64,000 bases of DNA from Paenibacillus glucanolyticus NBRC 15330 (GCF_004000885.1 NZ_BIMC01000012.1:62001-126000), one strand, 5' to 3'; counted from the stretch's first letter, positions 26,026-34,924 are shown. Notes: generated by a model from the letters alone, not told the origin. Translations and numbers: made by a program.

Positions 26026-27060
26026 TTAAATCCGCGTGAATTGATTCAAGAATGCTGCATCGTTGTTGAAGAAATGACGGATATCATCCACACCGTATTT
26101 CAGCATGGCAATCCGCTCAACGCCCATACCGAATGCAAATCCGCTGTACTTCTCAGAGTCATAGCCGCCCATCTCAAGCACCTTTGGATGAACCATTCCG
26201 CAGCCTAAAATCTCAAGCCAGCCCGTTTGCTTGCATACGCGACAGCCGCTGCCCCCGCATTTCACGCAGGATACATCCACTTCCGCGCTCGGCTCGGTGA
26301 AAGGAAAGAAGCTTGGACGCAGTCGAATCTGCGTGTTATCGCCGAACATCTCCTGCACGAATTGCAGCAGCGTTCCTTTCAAGTCACTCATGCGAATGTT
26401 CTCACCGATCACCAGTCCCTCGATTTGATGGAACTGGAATGAATGGGTCGCGTCATCGTCGTCCCGGCGGAATACGCGTCCCGGGCAGATGATTTTGACA
26501 GGCGCCTTCCCTTGCATTGACAGCATCGTCCGGGCTTGCACCGGGGATGTCTGCGTACGCATCAGCAAATCCTCCGTCAAATAGAAGGAATCCTGCATGT
26601 CGCGCGCCGGATGATTCTTCGGCAGATTCAATGCCTCGAAGTTGAAGTAGTCCGTCTCCACCTCCGGACCTTCCGCTACGCGGTAGCCCATGCCGATGAA
26701 AATATCTTCGATATCCTGAATGACCTTGCTGAGCGGATGAACCGCGCCTTGGGTGAGCTTGCGTCCCGGAAGGGTTACATCCACCTTCTCCGCACGCAGA
26801 CGCTCTTCGGTTTCCTGCTCCTGGAAGGCCTCCTGCTTGCTGGAGATGACTTCCTCAATCGCACCGCGCACATCGTTGGCCACCTGGCCAATGACAGGAC
26901 GCTCCTCTGCGCTCAGCGCGCCCATTCCGCGCAGTATTTCAGTCAGGGCACCTTTTTTGCCAAGGTATTTCACCCGTAAATCGTTCAACTGCTGCGGATC
27001 GTTGACATCCTGCAATTGCGCCAATGCTTCCTGCTTCAATGCTTCTAATTTTTCCTTCAT
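26026..27060 (-). CDS. pheS: Phenylalanyl-tRNA synthetase alpha subunit
   Basis: 344 residues, the same as B. subtilis PheS when started at ATG 27060 ([13 protein letters not shown]); an in-frame GTG four codons earlier is less likely. N-terminal coiled coil, then class II catalytic core with [38 protein letters not shown] and [17 protein letters not shown] (motif 3). Cysteine cluster [12 protein letters not shown] near residue 270 is a metal-site insertion seen in many bacterial PheS. Confidence 0.97.
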   Translation of the reverse strand: MKEKLEALKQEALAQLQDVNDPQQLNDLRVKYLGKKGALTEILRGMGALSAEERPVIGQVANDVRGAIEEVISSKQEAFQEQETEERLRAEKVDVTLPGRKLTQGAVHPLSKVIQDIEDIFIGMGYRVAEGPEVETDYFNFEALNLPKNHPARDMQDSFYLTEDLLMRTQTSPVQARTMLSMQGKAPVKIICPGRVFRRDDDDATHSFQFHQIEGLVIGENIRMSDLKGTLLQFVQEMFGDNTQIRLRPSFFPFTEPSAEVDVSCVKCGGSGCRVCKQTGWLEILGCGMVHPKVLEMGGYDSEKYSGFAFGMGVERIAMLKYGVDDIRHFFNNDAAFLNQFTRI

Positions 27061-27106
27061 GGCTATTCGCACACCCCTTTGTAAACTCCATCATTGTACT
27101 GAAAAC

Positions 27107-27419
27107 AAAAAAGGCCTCTCCTCCCGAAAAGGGACGAAGAGACCGTGGTACCACCCTTGTTAACATGCCATCCTATCCTTGCCAAGACCATTGTACCCTT
27201 GGATTGGATATGGCTTATCATGCTCACTTGACCGACGTAACGAATCGGACCCGTTATCCCCTACTGACCGGCAGCATGCCGTGTTCAAGGAACTGCTCCG
27301 GAGCGAACTTCGCCAGCCTGATTCTTTGAGAGACACTCTCAATCCATGGTATCTCTTCCCTGTAAAGAGGCACTAGCTACTTTTCTCCATCGACGCATTT
27401 TGTCTTATACAAATATATA
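27107..27419 (-). promoter_or_regulatory. T-box leader, specifier UUC (Phe), upstream of pheS
   Basis: The minus strand has the T-box sequence GGTGGTACCACGG (27143-27155), and a terminator GGTCTCTTCGTCCC / GGGAGGAGAGGCC ending in six U (27107-27144). The 5' half has AGTAG and a long stem I. The likely specifier is TTC at 27305-27307, in CGAAG-TTC-GCTCCGGAGC; the Leu T-box at 48.5 kb has CTC in exactly the same context, which supports the assignment. Uncharged tRNA-Phe should allow read-through into pheST. Confidence 0.93.
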
Positions 27420-27425
27420 GGGTTT

Positions 27426-27454
27426 ATTATATGCAACCTTGCGGGATATGGCAA
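27426..27454 (-). promoter_or_regulatory. Promoter for pheS T-box
   Basis: TTGCCA (27449-27454), 17-base spacer, TATAAT (27426-27431) on the minus strand; start near 27419. Confidence 0.75.
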
Positions 27455-27505
27455 GTTTCATTTCCCCCATTTTTACCCTATCGGCTCGATTTTAGTCAAC
27501 AACGC

Positions 27506-29377
27506 TTATTTATCCGCTTGAAGATTGGCAAGCTCAGCCCGAAGTGCTCTGATTTCAGCAAGCCAGTTCGCCTCTTCCCTCGCTTCTATCTCGTCCGTTG
27601 ATAGGCCCAGCAATTCCTGAACCCGGTATTCAAGCGCCATACGGCGGTTATCTTTCTCTGTGTCCCCCTTGATGACACTAATGCGAGAGGCCTGCTCTTC
27701 CTCCTCGTCCACGCTCCCCTCAAACCATACCGGAGCTTCACCAGGCTTCAGTGTCAGCAGCCGGTTGGCGATTTGGCGCACCAGATACCGGTCATGGGAT
27801 ACAAGCGCAATCGCACCCGGAAAGTTCACGAGCACCTGTTCAATTACCTCGCGGGTATCCACATCCAAGTAATTCGAGGGTTCATCCAGAACAAGCAGAT
27901 GGGCTCCGCTGAAATATAACTTGAGAAAAGCCGTTCTGCACTTCTCCCCCATGCTCAGCTGCCCCATCTTCTTAAATACATCGTCCCTTCGGAAAAGGAA
28001 CGAACCGAGCAGCGTGCGTGCACGGCTTTCCGTCATGCCCGGTATGACAAGCAGGCTGTCCAGCAGTGTGGTTTCGGACTCAAGCCCTTCAAGCTCCTGT
28101 GAGAAATAGCCGATCCGGATTGAAGGATTCTGTGTGATCCGTCCCTCCTGCGGATCGATCTCTCCCAGCAGCAGCTTGAGCAGCGTCGTTTTGCCGCTTC
28201 CGTTAGGTCCCCTTACGGCCAACCGGTCGCCTCGGTTTAAATAGAAGGTCAGCTTATCAAAAAGACGGGTTTCCCCATATCCAAAACCTATATCCTTCAC
28301 CTGGAGAAGCGTGCGACCACCAAAAGCTTCCCCCTCCAGCTCCATGTTCAGCTTGGGACCGCTGCGCGGCTTATCTACCCGTTCGGCTTCAAGCCGTTCC
28401 AGTGCCTTCTCCTTGGCGTGATATCGCGAGATGTTTTTCTTCGCCTTCGCTTTGTAGAAGCTGGCGGTTATCTTGACGTCACTGACGTCCCCGGCCGCAT
28501 CATGCGCTTTATGGAACCACTCCTCGTACCTGCGGATCGAATCCTCCAGCGCCTTGCGCGCCAGCTCCTGCTTGCGATAAAGCGTCTCCTGCTCGCGCAG
28601 CTCCCGTTCTTTTTCCCGGCGGTAATCCGTATAACCTCCCCGGTAACGCCTGAGTTCGTCTGGTGTCAACTCGCATACGGAGGTTGCCACCCGGTCGATA
28701 AACTCCCTGTCGTGAGACACAAATAACACGGTTCCCTTATAGGACGATACCAGCCACTGCTCCAGCCAGACCAGGCTTTCATTATCCAAATGGTTCGTCG
28801 GCTCGTCGAGCAGGAGAAATTTCGGAGCGGATACCATCAGGGCCGACAGCATAACCTTCGTCTTCTGTCCTCCGCTGAGTTCGCGGTAGGGAACAGGCCA
28901 CACCTCTGGCCCGATTCCCAGCATCGTCATAGCTTTCTCCACCTCGGTTTCCCATTGGAACCCGTTCTGGGACTCGAAGCGCTCCAGCAGATTTCCGTAC
29001 TGCTCCAGCAGTTGTTCCATGCTCTCATTGTTCCCGCTATTCATCAGCCGCTCTACACCGGCAAGCCCAAGCTTTAACTCCCATAGCGAAGCATGACTGC
29101 GGCTTCGCACCGTATCGATTGCACTCATGCTTCCCTCATCCGGCTCATCCTGCTGCCTGAGCCAGCCCCAGCGCTCCCTCGGCAGAATCGTCTCCACTAC
29201 GCCCGAGGTCGGTTCGAGCTCGCCTGCCAAGATGGAGAACAGCGTCGTTTTACCAGTACCATTCCGTCCGTACAGCGCGATCCGTTCGCCTTCCGCAACC
29301 TCAAACTGAATTCCTTCAAACAGCGGCCTTCCTTGCAGTTCCATACTTATATCTTTTGCTTTTAAAATCATGGTCAT
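27506..29377 (-). CDS. ABC-F ATPase, antibiotic-resistance type candidate
   Basis: 623 residues, two ATPase domains with no membrane part. First: YGRNGTGKTT, LSGGQKTK, LLLDEPTNHLD. Second: GPNGSGKTT, LSMGEKCR (signature deviates from LSGGQ), LVLDEPSNYLD. A linker of about 80 residues (about 235-320, charged helices with KARHD-like features) joins them, plus a C-terminal helical extension. Such soluble tandem ABC proteins bind the ribosome; the resistance type (Vga, Msr, VmlR) displaces drugs. Support for that here is an intrinsic terminator just upstream of the gene, as in attenuated ABC-F resistance genes. Start ATG 29377 or the second ATG nearby. Housekeeping ABC-F (Uup/EttA-like) is an alternative. 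Confidence 0.8.
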   Translation of the reverse strand: MTMILKAKDISMELQGRPLFEGIQFEVAEGERIALYGRNGTGKTTLFSILAGELEPTSGVVETILPRERWGWLRQQDEPDEGSMSAIDTVRSRSHASLWELKLGLAGVERLMNSGNNESMEQLLEQYGNLLERFESQNGFQWETEVEKAMTMLGIGPEVWPVPYRELSGGQKTKVMLSALMVSAPKFLLLDEPTNHLDNESLVWLEQWLVSSYKGTVLFVSHDREFIDRVATSVCELTPDELRRYRGGYTDYRREKERELREQETLYRKQELARKALEDSIRRYEEWFHKAHDAAGDVSDVKITASFYKAKAKKNISRYHAKEKALERLEAERVDKPRSGPKLNMELEGEAFGGRTLLQVKDIGFGYGETRLFDKLTFYLNRGDRLAVRGPNGSGKTTLLKLLLGEIDPQEGRITQNPSIRIGYFSQELEGLESETTLLDSLLVIPGMTESRARTLLGSFLFRRDDVFKKMGQLSMGEKCRTAFLKLYFSGAHLLVLDEPSNYLDVDTREVIEQVLVNFPGAIALVSHDRYLVRQIANRLLTLKPGEAPVWFEGSVDEEEEQASRISVIKGDTEKDNRRMALEYRVQELLGLSTDEIEAREEANWLAEIRALRAELANLQADK

Positions 29378-29403
29378 ATAACCTCATCCTCTCTCTTGGA
29401 AAA

Positions 29404-29434
29404 CATAAAAAAACCGCAAGCGATAGCCTGCAGC
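29404..29434 (-). terminator. Terminator in ABC-F leader (candidate attenuator)
   Basis: Minus strand CCGC...GCGG hairpin (about 29411-29434) followed by seven U (29405-29411), only about 27 bases before the ABC-F start. A gene-internal leader terminator implies conditional read-through. A possible 22-codon leader ORF (begins MNSRTLVAACC, stop TAA) ends just before the hairpin, with a weak ribosome site. Candidate start region: TTGTGT-18-TAATAC near 29600. Confidence 0.6.
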
Positions 29435-29631
29435 GGATGTTTAAAGAGGTTGATGGAGCTGAAGACGGGACGATCTACAGCAAGCAGCCACTAACGTTCG
29501 GCTGTTCATTCCAAGCCAGCCTTGACGGTTATGGAGATAAACTCGATAACTTGGGCCGTTAGCGGAAGCTGTAAGTTCGTTCCGTATATGTGATTGTATT
29601 ACATAAGAGCACCGTTTCTACACAACAAAAA

Positions 29632-29758
29632 GAGGTACCCCGGTCACATTTTTCAGACACACCAAATCTCTCCTCTACCGCCGTAGAGAAACGCCTGCAA
29701 AACCACATGCAGTTGTTTAGAGAAAAGGGTGTCTTACTTCATTGGACTGGGTTACCTC
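29632..29758. mobile_element. IS3-like terminal repeats, internally deleted
   Basis: A 127-bp stretch bounded by imperfect inverted ends: left GAGGTACCCCGGTC..., right end reverse complement GAGGTAACCCAGTC..., both carrying AGACAC further in. About 13 of the first 18 positions match. This layout resembles IS3-group ends. No transposase lies between, so it is a deleted copy or a MITE. No obvious target duplication seen. Confidence 0.45.
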
Positions 29759-29939
29759 GCATTCTTGGAATGAAATTATCGCCATTATAACAGATAATCC
29801 TAGGATGTAAAAGGGGCATCTGCGAAAGACATTAGTGGCAATTGGTTACTTCGTTCCATTTGGGTACACTTACTTAGGCAAAAAGGTAAAGACGGTGAAG
29901 AATAATGATCGAGTTGTTCGATCTTATTCATAGGGCATA

Positions 29940-30071
29940 ATGTTTACCTTTATTGGAATCATTATCGGGGGTACCATAATTATTGGTGTGATAACCAACG
30001 CTGAGTTACGACATCTTCGATGCATGAAAGCAGAAATAGAAGTAATCAAAGACCAAGATACAAATACCTAA
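29940..30071 (+). CDS. Possible 43-residue membrane peptide with coupled 11-codon ORF
   Basis: ATG 29940 opens a frame beginning MFTFIGIIIGGTIIIGVITN (one hydrophobic helix), then a charged tail ending KDQDTNT. Its ATG overlaps (TAATG) the stop of an 11-codon ORF starting at 29905, which has GGTGAAG upstream. The ribosome site for the 43-codon ORF itself is weak. Could be real, translationally coupled, or chance in an accessory region. Confidence 0.3.
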   Translation: MFTFIGIIIGGTIIIGVITNAELRHLRCMKAEIEVIKDQDTNT

Positions 30072-30172
30072 AGGCATTTATGTCAATAAAAGAATGAACG
30101 CGAATCAATTATCTGAATTGACTTGAATCGGCTATCCTACAATTTTGTACATATCCATGGGTTAACATTGCT

Positions 30173-30730
30173 TTAATACAATTTCTCTCCTCCACGACCA
30201 CTTGAAGGACCATAATATTCTAACAAGTAGCTATCCCTATATCGCTTGTAAACATCTTCTAATATTGTATCATTTTCGAATTGTATATATCCAGCCAAAT
30301 ATAGAGCAACCAAATAGTCCTCGAATCGCTCATTGCCCAGTGTCATTTCTTCCTTATCAATTCCAAAAAAAATTGCTGTTTCAATAGATAACAAATTAGA
30401 GCCACCTATCTCGGTTCCACCTGAAATATACATATTATCTTTTGAATTCACAGTTAAGTTAATTCCATTAGGGACTAAAGATTCATCATATTCTTCCGAA
30501 TTAAGTTTAAAAAGTTCCTTAATACCCCTTTTATCTCTAAAACTATATGCTTTAACTGCTTCATCAAAATTCTCGTAAGGGTCAAATCTTAGTCCTGAAA
30601 AATTTTCAAGATCCGTTTCTACAGCAAAATATTTATCTTTTAGAATCTGATCGATCTGTTCTAAATTAAAAGGGTTGGGAATGTCTAAAGTCATATACTT
30701 ATCATAAAGTTTTTGGATATCTATTTGCAT
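30173..30730 (-). CDS. Probable immunity protein of a decayed toxin module
   Basis: 185 residues, strongly AT-rich compared with the flanks. Acidic soluble protein (begins MQIDIQKLYDKYMTLDIPNP; contains LFKLNSEEYDESLVPNGINL and IETAIFFGIDKEEMTLGNE). No domain I can name. ATG 30730 has AGAGG eight bases upstream. It lies directly downstream of a fragment that looks like the C-terminus of a polymorphic toxin, the usual place of an immunity gene, which is the basis for the call. SMI1/SUKH-like or DUF function cannot be excluded. Confidence 0.5.
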   Translation of the reverse strand: MQIDIQKLYDKYMTLDIPNPFNLEQIDQILKDKYFAVETDLENFSGLRFDPYENFDEAVKAYSFRDKRGIKELFKLNSEEYDESLVPNGINLTVNSKDNMYISGGTEIGGSNLLSIETAIFFGIDKEEMTLGNERFEDYLVALYLAGYIQFENDTILEDVYKRYRDSYLLEYYGPSSGRGGEKLY

Positions 30731-30755
30731 TTTATAAACCTCTTATTATTTAGAA

Positions 30756-31135
30756 TTAATGAATCCGTGTTTTGAATAATATTAAGAAGGTACTAGAGTA
30801 AGAACTTATCCTTTGTAGATTAACTTGTTTTCTTTTTTGAAGCCCCAAGCTACCTGCTGTTCCGTAAAAGATATGACCAATCTGGCGACTAGTATCTTTT
30901 CCTCCATGGTAATGGTAATAGTAGTAGGTCTCATTATATCCGTTTGCACGATGACTTTCAGGTCCAGTAAAGAAACTTTGTCCAGCTCTCATTGCAAGAT
31001 CTTTAGCATCATTTTGAGAGGTTGCCCAAACCTCATTATGTGCTGCTTTTCAAATAATTCAAAGCTTGTTCTTCTGTCAAAGGCGACAAACGGTCCACAA
31101 AAAGGGGGCACTTCAAAATGAAGGTGGGGCCTTCG
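30756..31135 (-). pseudogene. Fragment of polymorphic toxin C-terminus, frameshifted
   Basis: Reading across frames on the minus strand gives EGPTF...DRLSPLTEEQALNYLKS, then after a one-base shift near 31030 AHNEVWATSQNDAKDLAMRA, then GQSFFTGPESHRANGYNETY, YYYHYHGGKDTSRQIGHIFY. The pattern of DAK-LA-RAG, GPE-H and final HYH...GHIFYG is shared with C-terminal toxin domains of large secreted Firmicute proteins. There is no start and no N-terminal carrier domain. The last ~35 codons (30756-30860) look like non-homologous tail. Confidence 0.5.
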
Positions 31136-31137
31136 TA

Positions 31138-31345
31138 ATTTATTTTCAATTTCATCGATCTTAATCCAATGCCATTCACCTTCAGCCATGGACAATTTGA
31201 TCTCTCGTCTAAACGTATGGATCAGAACGACAATCCCTGTTAACTCCGTATTTTCATATTCATCAAACAGCCTTATGGTCAGGGTTCGATGTTCGTTATC
31301 CATTGATTTAGTAGTACCGACAACGTCATCCGGAAAGGATCAGAG
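31138..31345 (-). pseudogene. YolD-like fragment
   Basis: Residues MDNEHRTLTIRLFDEYENTE, then ITGIVV-type strand, RREIKLSMAEGEWHWIKIDEI fit the C-terminal half of YolD-family proteins, which accompany Y-family polymerases (UvrX/DinB type). The normal N-terminal half is missing, there is no ribosome site, and the frame runs on into the toxin fragment. No polymerase gene is next to it. Confidence 0.5.
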
Positions 31346-31373
31346 CAGGTCTTTCTTTGAAAACCAGCATGAA

Positions 31374-31658
31374 TTAAGAGACAACGAATTGAACTATAAG
31401 TGGAGTTCCAGGATCTAACGTGTCGCCATCAGGGATGGTAATCGTCGTTGTTGTAACAGAAGAAACGTCAGCCGTTTGCATTATACCATTCACATAAAGG
31501 TTGTAATAGTTGAACGTACTCGGAAATACCGTGGCAGCTGTTCCTGCATCATTGATAAACGCTGTTGCTGCAATCGCGAATGTTGTTCCTGTTCCCGTTC
31601 CAGCACCCGCTGTAGCAGTGAATCTTCTACTGTTTTGATACGGTGGTACTATTGGCAT
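31374..31658 (-). CDS. DUF4183 protein
   Basis: 94 residues from ATG 31658 (the ATG two codons earlier is too close to GGGAGG). A single DUF4183-type domain: FAIAATAFINDAGTAAT, TFNYYNLYVNGIMQTADVSS, ITIPDGDTLDPGTPLIVQF. The same domain forms the C-terminus of the collagen-like protein encoded upstream. These are thought to form surface or exosporium structures in spore formers; assignment by pattern. Confidence 0.7.
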   Translation of the reverse strand: MPIVPPYQNSRRFTATAGAGTGTGTTFAIAATAFINDAGTAATVFPSTFNYYNLYVNGIMQTADVSSVTTTTITIPDGDTLDPGTPLIVQFVVS

Positions 31659-31787
31659 TTTCATCGCCTCCCTTCATTCTTGAGACTCATACAGATTTTC
31701 AAGCAAAAACTTAGAAAACATGCCTGATCCTCTTGTACAATAAATGCAGAGGGTTCGGGAGAAGTGAGGGCATTCTTCTAAAAATTA

Positions 31788-32552
31788 CTAGACAGTAACA
31801 TTCGCCGTTAGCTGTACTGCTTCTAAAACGATAGGGGTTCCCGCATAGATTATGGTGCTTTGTGCCGGAAATAATAAGCTGGTAGGGTTTACATCATACG
31901 AATTACCCGGCTGAAGAATTCCATTTATATAAAGATTGTTAAAACTATTGGGGTCGAGTGCTGAGAAATCCGCAACTGGAGCCCCCAAATCGTTGGTGAA
32001 AAAACTGGCTGGAATTGTAACCGACATGGTTAAATCCAAATCTGTTTCCGGTTGATAAAAATAACGGTTTGTCGCAGGCGAGACGGTAACTTCAGGAATT
32101 ACTACAGGTCCAGGAGGGCCTTGAGGACCTATCTCTCCTTGTATTCCTCGAGGACCTATCTCTCCTTGTATTCCTTGAGGACCTATCTCTCCTTGTATTC
32201 CTGGGGGGCCCTCAGATCCATCAATCCCTCGTTCTCCTCGAGCTCCCGGAATACCTTGTATCCCTTGCGGACCTGAAATCCCTTGAATACCTGGCTGGCT
32301 TAGGGATCTCTGCATTTCACACCATTTATCTAACTCAGCCTTCATTTCGGATTTAACTTCCTGTATTGCAGCTTGTAAGGCTTGCTGATCAATTGCAGCT
32401 TGAAGATTTTGCTTTCTTCTATTTAATAAACACCACATTGATAACCGCCTCTTACAAAGGGGTTTCTTACGAAAAACTATTTTTTTAATTCTTTTGGTAT
32501 ATTTGTATTTTCTTTTTGCCTTTAAACATTTGTACTTACGTTTAGCTGCCAT
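31788..32552 (-). CDS. Collagen-like surface protein with DUF4183 domain
   Basis: 254 residues. N-terminal ~45 residues are extremely basic ([18 protein letters not shown], then [11 protein letters not shown]). A short helical segment follows (about 46-85), then 21 Gly-X-Y triplets (residues 88-150: GIQ, GPQ, GER, GPP, GEI types), then a DUF4183 domain ([33 protein letters not shown]). Collagen stalk plus globular head is the exosporium BclA-like layout. No signal peptide, as is usual for exosporium proteins. The ATG has GGAGG about eleven bases upstream. Confidence 0.8.
   Translation of the reverse strand: MAAKRKYKCLKAKRKYKYTKRIKKIVFRKKPLCKRRLSMWCLLNRRKQNLQAAIDQQALQAAIQEVKSEMKAELDKWCEMQRSLSQPGIQGISGPQGIQGIPGARGERGIDGSEGPPGIQGEIGPQGIQGEIGPRGIQGEIGPQGPPGPVVIPEVTVSPATNRYFYQPETDLDLTMSVTIPASFFTNDLGAPVADFSALDPNSFNNLYINGILQPGNSYDVNPTSLLFPAQSTIIYAGTPIVLEAVQLTANVTV
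32103..32291 (-). repeat. Gly-X-Y coding repeat
   Basis: DNA repeats of 9-27 bp encoding the collagen triplets of the DUF4183 protein; three near-identical copies of the GIQGEIGPQ block (27 bp). Such tracts change copy number by slippage. Confidence 0.85.
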
Positions 32553-32983
32553 CCTTCATTTACGCCTCCTTCCCTTAGACTTCATGACTGTGTGTATGAT
32601 CATATCTATATGTCAAATGCACATTTTGGGGGTGGACGAATAACTTGTATCAAACAAACCGGAACCATTCCGAGATAAAAATTAGGCGTTTATTAGGGGG
32701 ATCCCAGTTCGTTATACCTAAGAAATGACTCTAAGAATCAGCGCCCCTACTCACAACTGCCCCAATCCAATTTTCCGATCAGAATTACTTCCTTGAGCCC
32801 ATTCTTAACTGAGCTCATCAACCTTCTACTTCATCTCCGGAGACCAACATTACTACTACTGATATTTCTCAAGAAAAAACAATTGGAGTTTTTTGATCCT
32901 AATTTCAAGGAAAGAGCTATATCTCAGAGATTAGATCCGGATACTGATTCAATCAAGAAAACACGCCTATACAAAACAAGAGG
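32553..32983. other. Intergenic, no intact gene seen
   Basis: AT-rich, no ORF with a ribosome site. Lies between the surface-protein gene and the integrase remnant; the upstream ~150 bases should contain the promoter of the collagen-like gene. Confidence 0.5.
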
Positions 32984-33358
32984 AAGTGAAGCTCCTGACA
33001 GCCCTCTATACCCTCCCTGCTTACTGGCGGCTGTATTTTTACCGGGGCAATCCTTGGAGGCTTTAGGCGGGGGAATTGTTGGCAGTAGAATGGCCTGACG
33101 TTGATCATGAGAGGTCTGCGATATGGATCGTGAAACAAATCACGCTGGACGAAGAAGGAAATAAGATCGAGGGTGACGTCAAGACAGATGCTGCTGCGAG
33201 AGTGCGGCATGGATCTCAAAACCATACAGGAGAGATTGCAGCATACGAAGATGGACACGAGGGCCAACATTTATATACATAGATCTGAAGCCATTAGTCG
33301 GTCTGCAGCTGACCAGTTAAAGGAGCTGAATCCAAAATGGATCAAACTTGCCCCCTAA
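32984..33358 (+). pseudogene. Tyrosine recombinase (phage integrase) remnant
   Basis: Stitched across frames: VKLLTALYTLPAYWRLYF, then TGAILGGF-RRGELLAVEW, PDVDHERSAIWIVKQITLDE, EGNKIEGDVKT, a gap, then MDLKTIQERLQHTKMDTRAN, IYIHRSEAISRSAADQLKEL. These are the catalytic-domain signatures (LT-LRRGELL-L-W and the C-terminal LQH motif) of phage integrases. At least two frameshifts (one at a short G run near 33066) and a deletion of the R-HxxR region. The gene ends about 100 bases before tRNA-Gly. Confidence 0.75.
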
Positions 33359-33455
33359 TCTGCCCCCTTATATAGAAAGTCGTCTGTCGTATGTCGAAAA
33401 AAGGGCAAACAAAAAACCCTTGTGGCACAAGGGTTTCAAGCATTTCTTAAAGCTA

Positions 33456-33526
33456 AGCGGGTGATGGGAATCGAACCCACGCTACCAGCTTGGAAGGCTG
33501 GAGTTCTACCATTGAACTACACCCGC
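33456..33526 (-). tRNA. tRNA-Gly (anticodon UCC)
   Basis: 71 bases: acceptor stem GCGGGTG pairing with CACCCGC, D-arm TAGTTCAATGGTAGA, anticodon loop CTTCCAA with TCC, T-loop GTTCGATTC. CCA is not encoded. The 3' end points to the integrase remnant. Confidence 0.95.
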
Positions 33527-33603
33527 ATATTAACCTACAAAAGTGACGCTATGCTTCGGGGCATATTCTGATTACTTTTGCGAGGTCCTAAAACGTAAGC
33601 GAA

Positions 33604-33677
33604 TCGGGACGACACGATTTGAACATGCGACCCCCTGGTCCCAAACCAGGTGCTCTACCAAGCTGAGCTACGTCCCG
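33604..33677 (-). tRNA. tRNA-Pro (anticodon UGG)
   Basis: 74 bases: CGGGACG acceptor arms, TAGCTCAGCTTGGTAGAG D-arm, anticodon stem CTGGT with loop TTTGGGA (TGG), T-arm GTTCAAATC. CCA not encoded. Cotranscribed upstream of tRNA-Gly. Confidence 0.95.
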
Positions 33678-33782
33678 ATGATGATGTTGTCTTTTGAAGA
33701 CAAAAATAAATATACCACGCTGAAAGTATAATTTCAACATGTATTTTATGGAAATTAATATGAACAACGACAGCAAACAAAC

Positions 33783-33809
33783 AGCATCCTTCCGCGAGGG
33801 AAAGATGCT
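33783..33809 (-). terminator. Terminator after aldolase-type gene
   Basis: Minus strand AGCATC-TTTCC-loop-GGAA-GATGCT followed by GTTTGTTT. Also precedes the tRNA-Pro. Confidence 0.55.
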
Positions 33810-33854
33810 GCCTTGTTTTAATCGTGAGAACATAACGTGATGCCAGGAGCATCC

Positions 33855-34820
33855 TTATTTGTTCTTGTCGAAAGTTACTTCCGGCGTCGTCAATTTATCA
33901 TAAAAATCCACGATTTTATCCTTATCATCCGAAGCGCGAAGAGCCATAGCGGAGCGTGGGTGTTCGTCCAGCGTACCTGTGATCATGTAGGGCATAATGT
34001 AGCCCCACTCCTCTTTCTCGCGCAGAGGAATCATGTAACGCTCGATAATATCCAAAACCGGACGCAGCTCGTACTTGGTCCCTTTCAGATGGGTAACCAG
34101 CAGCTCGGTCGGACAGTTGCCAGCCGCACGTCCCATTCCGTACACGGACGCATCCAGCAGCTCAACCCCAAGGTCGGCAGCAACCAGAGTATTGGAGAAT
34201 GCCAGCTGCATGTTGTTATGGGTATGAACGCCAAGGCGCTTATTCGGCAGATGTGTCTTAAATTTATTAACCAGGTATTCCATGTCCTTATGATCAAGGC
34301 TTCCGTAAGAATCAACGATGTATACCACATCCACGACGCTTTCCCTGATCATCTCAAAAGCTTCCAGCAGCTCATTCTCCATCACATTGGAAAGCGCCAT
34401 AATGTTAAGCGTAGTCTCATAACCCCGATCGTGGAAGGTCTGAACCAGCGCCAGCGCTTTATCCACATCTTTAATGTAACAAGCTACGCGGATCAGATCC
34501 AGCAGACTTTCCTCGCGCGGCAAAATATCGTCTTCGTCCACACGGCCGATATCCACAAGGGCAGACAGTTTGGTTTTGCCTTTATGAGGAATGACTTCTC
34601 TCAGGAACTCATCATCCAGAAAACGCCAAGGACCGGCTTGATCCGCGCCCTTCAAGAGCTTAGGAGAATTTTTATATCCTATTTCCATATAGTCCACGCC
34701 AGCCTCATTCAGGCCTGCATATAAATTTTGTACGAATTCCACACTAAAATCCCAATTGTTCACCAGTCCGCCGTCGCGAATGGTACAGTCTACAATTTTT
34801 GTCTGGCTGCTCTTAATCAT
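33855..34820 (-). CDS. HMGL/DRE-TIM family aldolase-type protein
   Basis: 321 residues. The DRE-TIM metal-dependent aldolase fold is marked by TKIVDCTIRDGGLVNNWDF at the N-terminus and LGVHTHNNMQLAFSNTLVAA with AS(V)YGMGRAAGNCPTE toward the C-terminus, as in 4-hydroxy-2-oxovalerate aldolase. It lacks the full pathway partners, so the substrate is unknown. Start at ATG 34820 has GAGAGGAG about ten bases upstream. Not linked by overlap to pepA, which ends about 104 bases upstream. Confidence 0.8.
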   Translation of the reverse strand: MIKSSQTKIVDCTIRDGGLVNNWDFSVEFVQNLYAGLNEAGVDYMEIGYKNSPKLLKGADQAGPWRFLDDEFLREVIPHKGKTKLSALVDIGRVDEDDILPREESLLDLIRVACYIKDVDKALALVQTFHDRGYETTLNIMALSNVMENELLEAFEMIRESVVDVVYIVDSYGSLDHKDMEYLVNKFKTHLPNKRLGVHTHNNMQLAFSNTLVAADLGVELLDASVYGMGRAAGNCPTELLVTHLKGTKYELRPVLDIIERYMIPLREKEEWGYIMPYMITGTLDEHPRSAMALRASDDKDKIVDFYDKLTTPEVTFDKNK

Positions 34821-34924
34821 TCTAAGCTAAACTCCTCTCGGCAATTTTCTCTTCATCATACTTGAATGCCGGTTGAAAAGTAAAGCACAACTGTCCTCCA
34901 GGGCGCACGTTTTTGTAAAGGAAA

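Noticed and set aside
33456..33526. att repeat of tRNA-Gly on the far side of the island
   Set aside because: No matching copy of the tRNA 3' end was found by eye near 29.4-30.1 kb.
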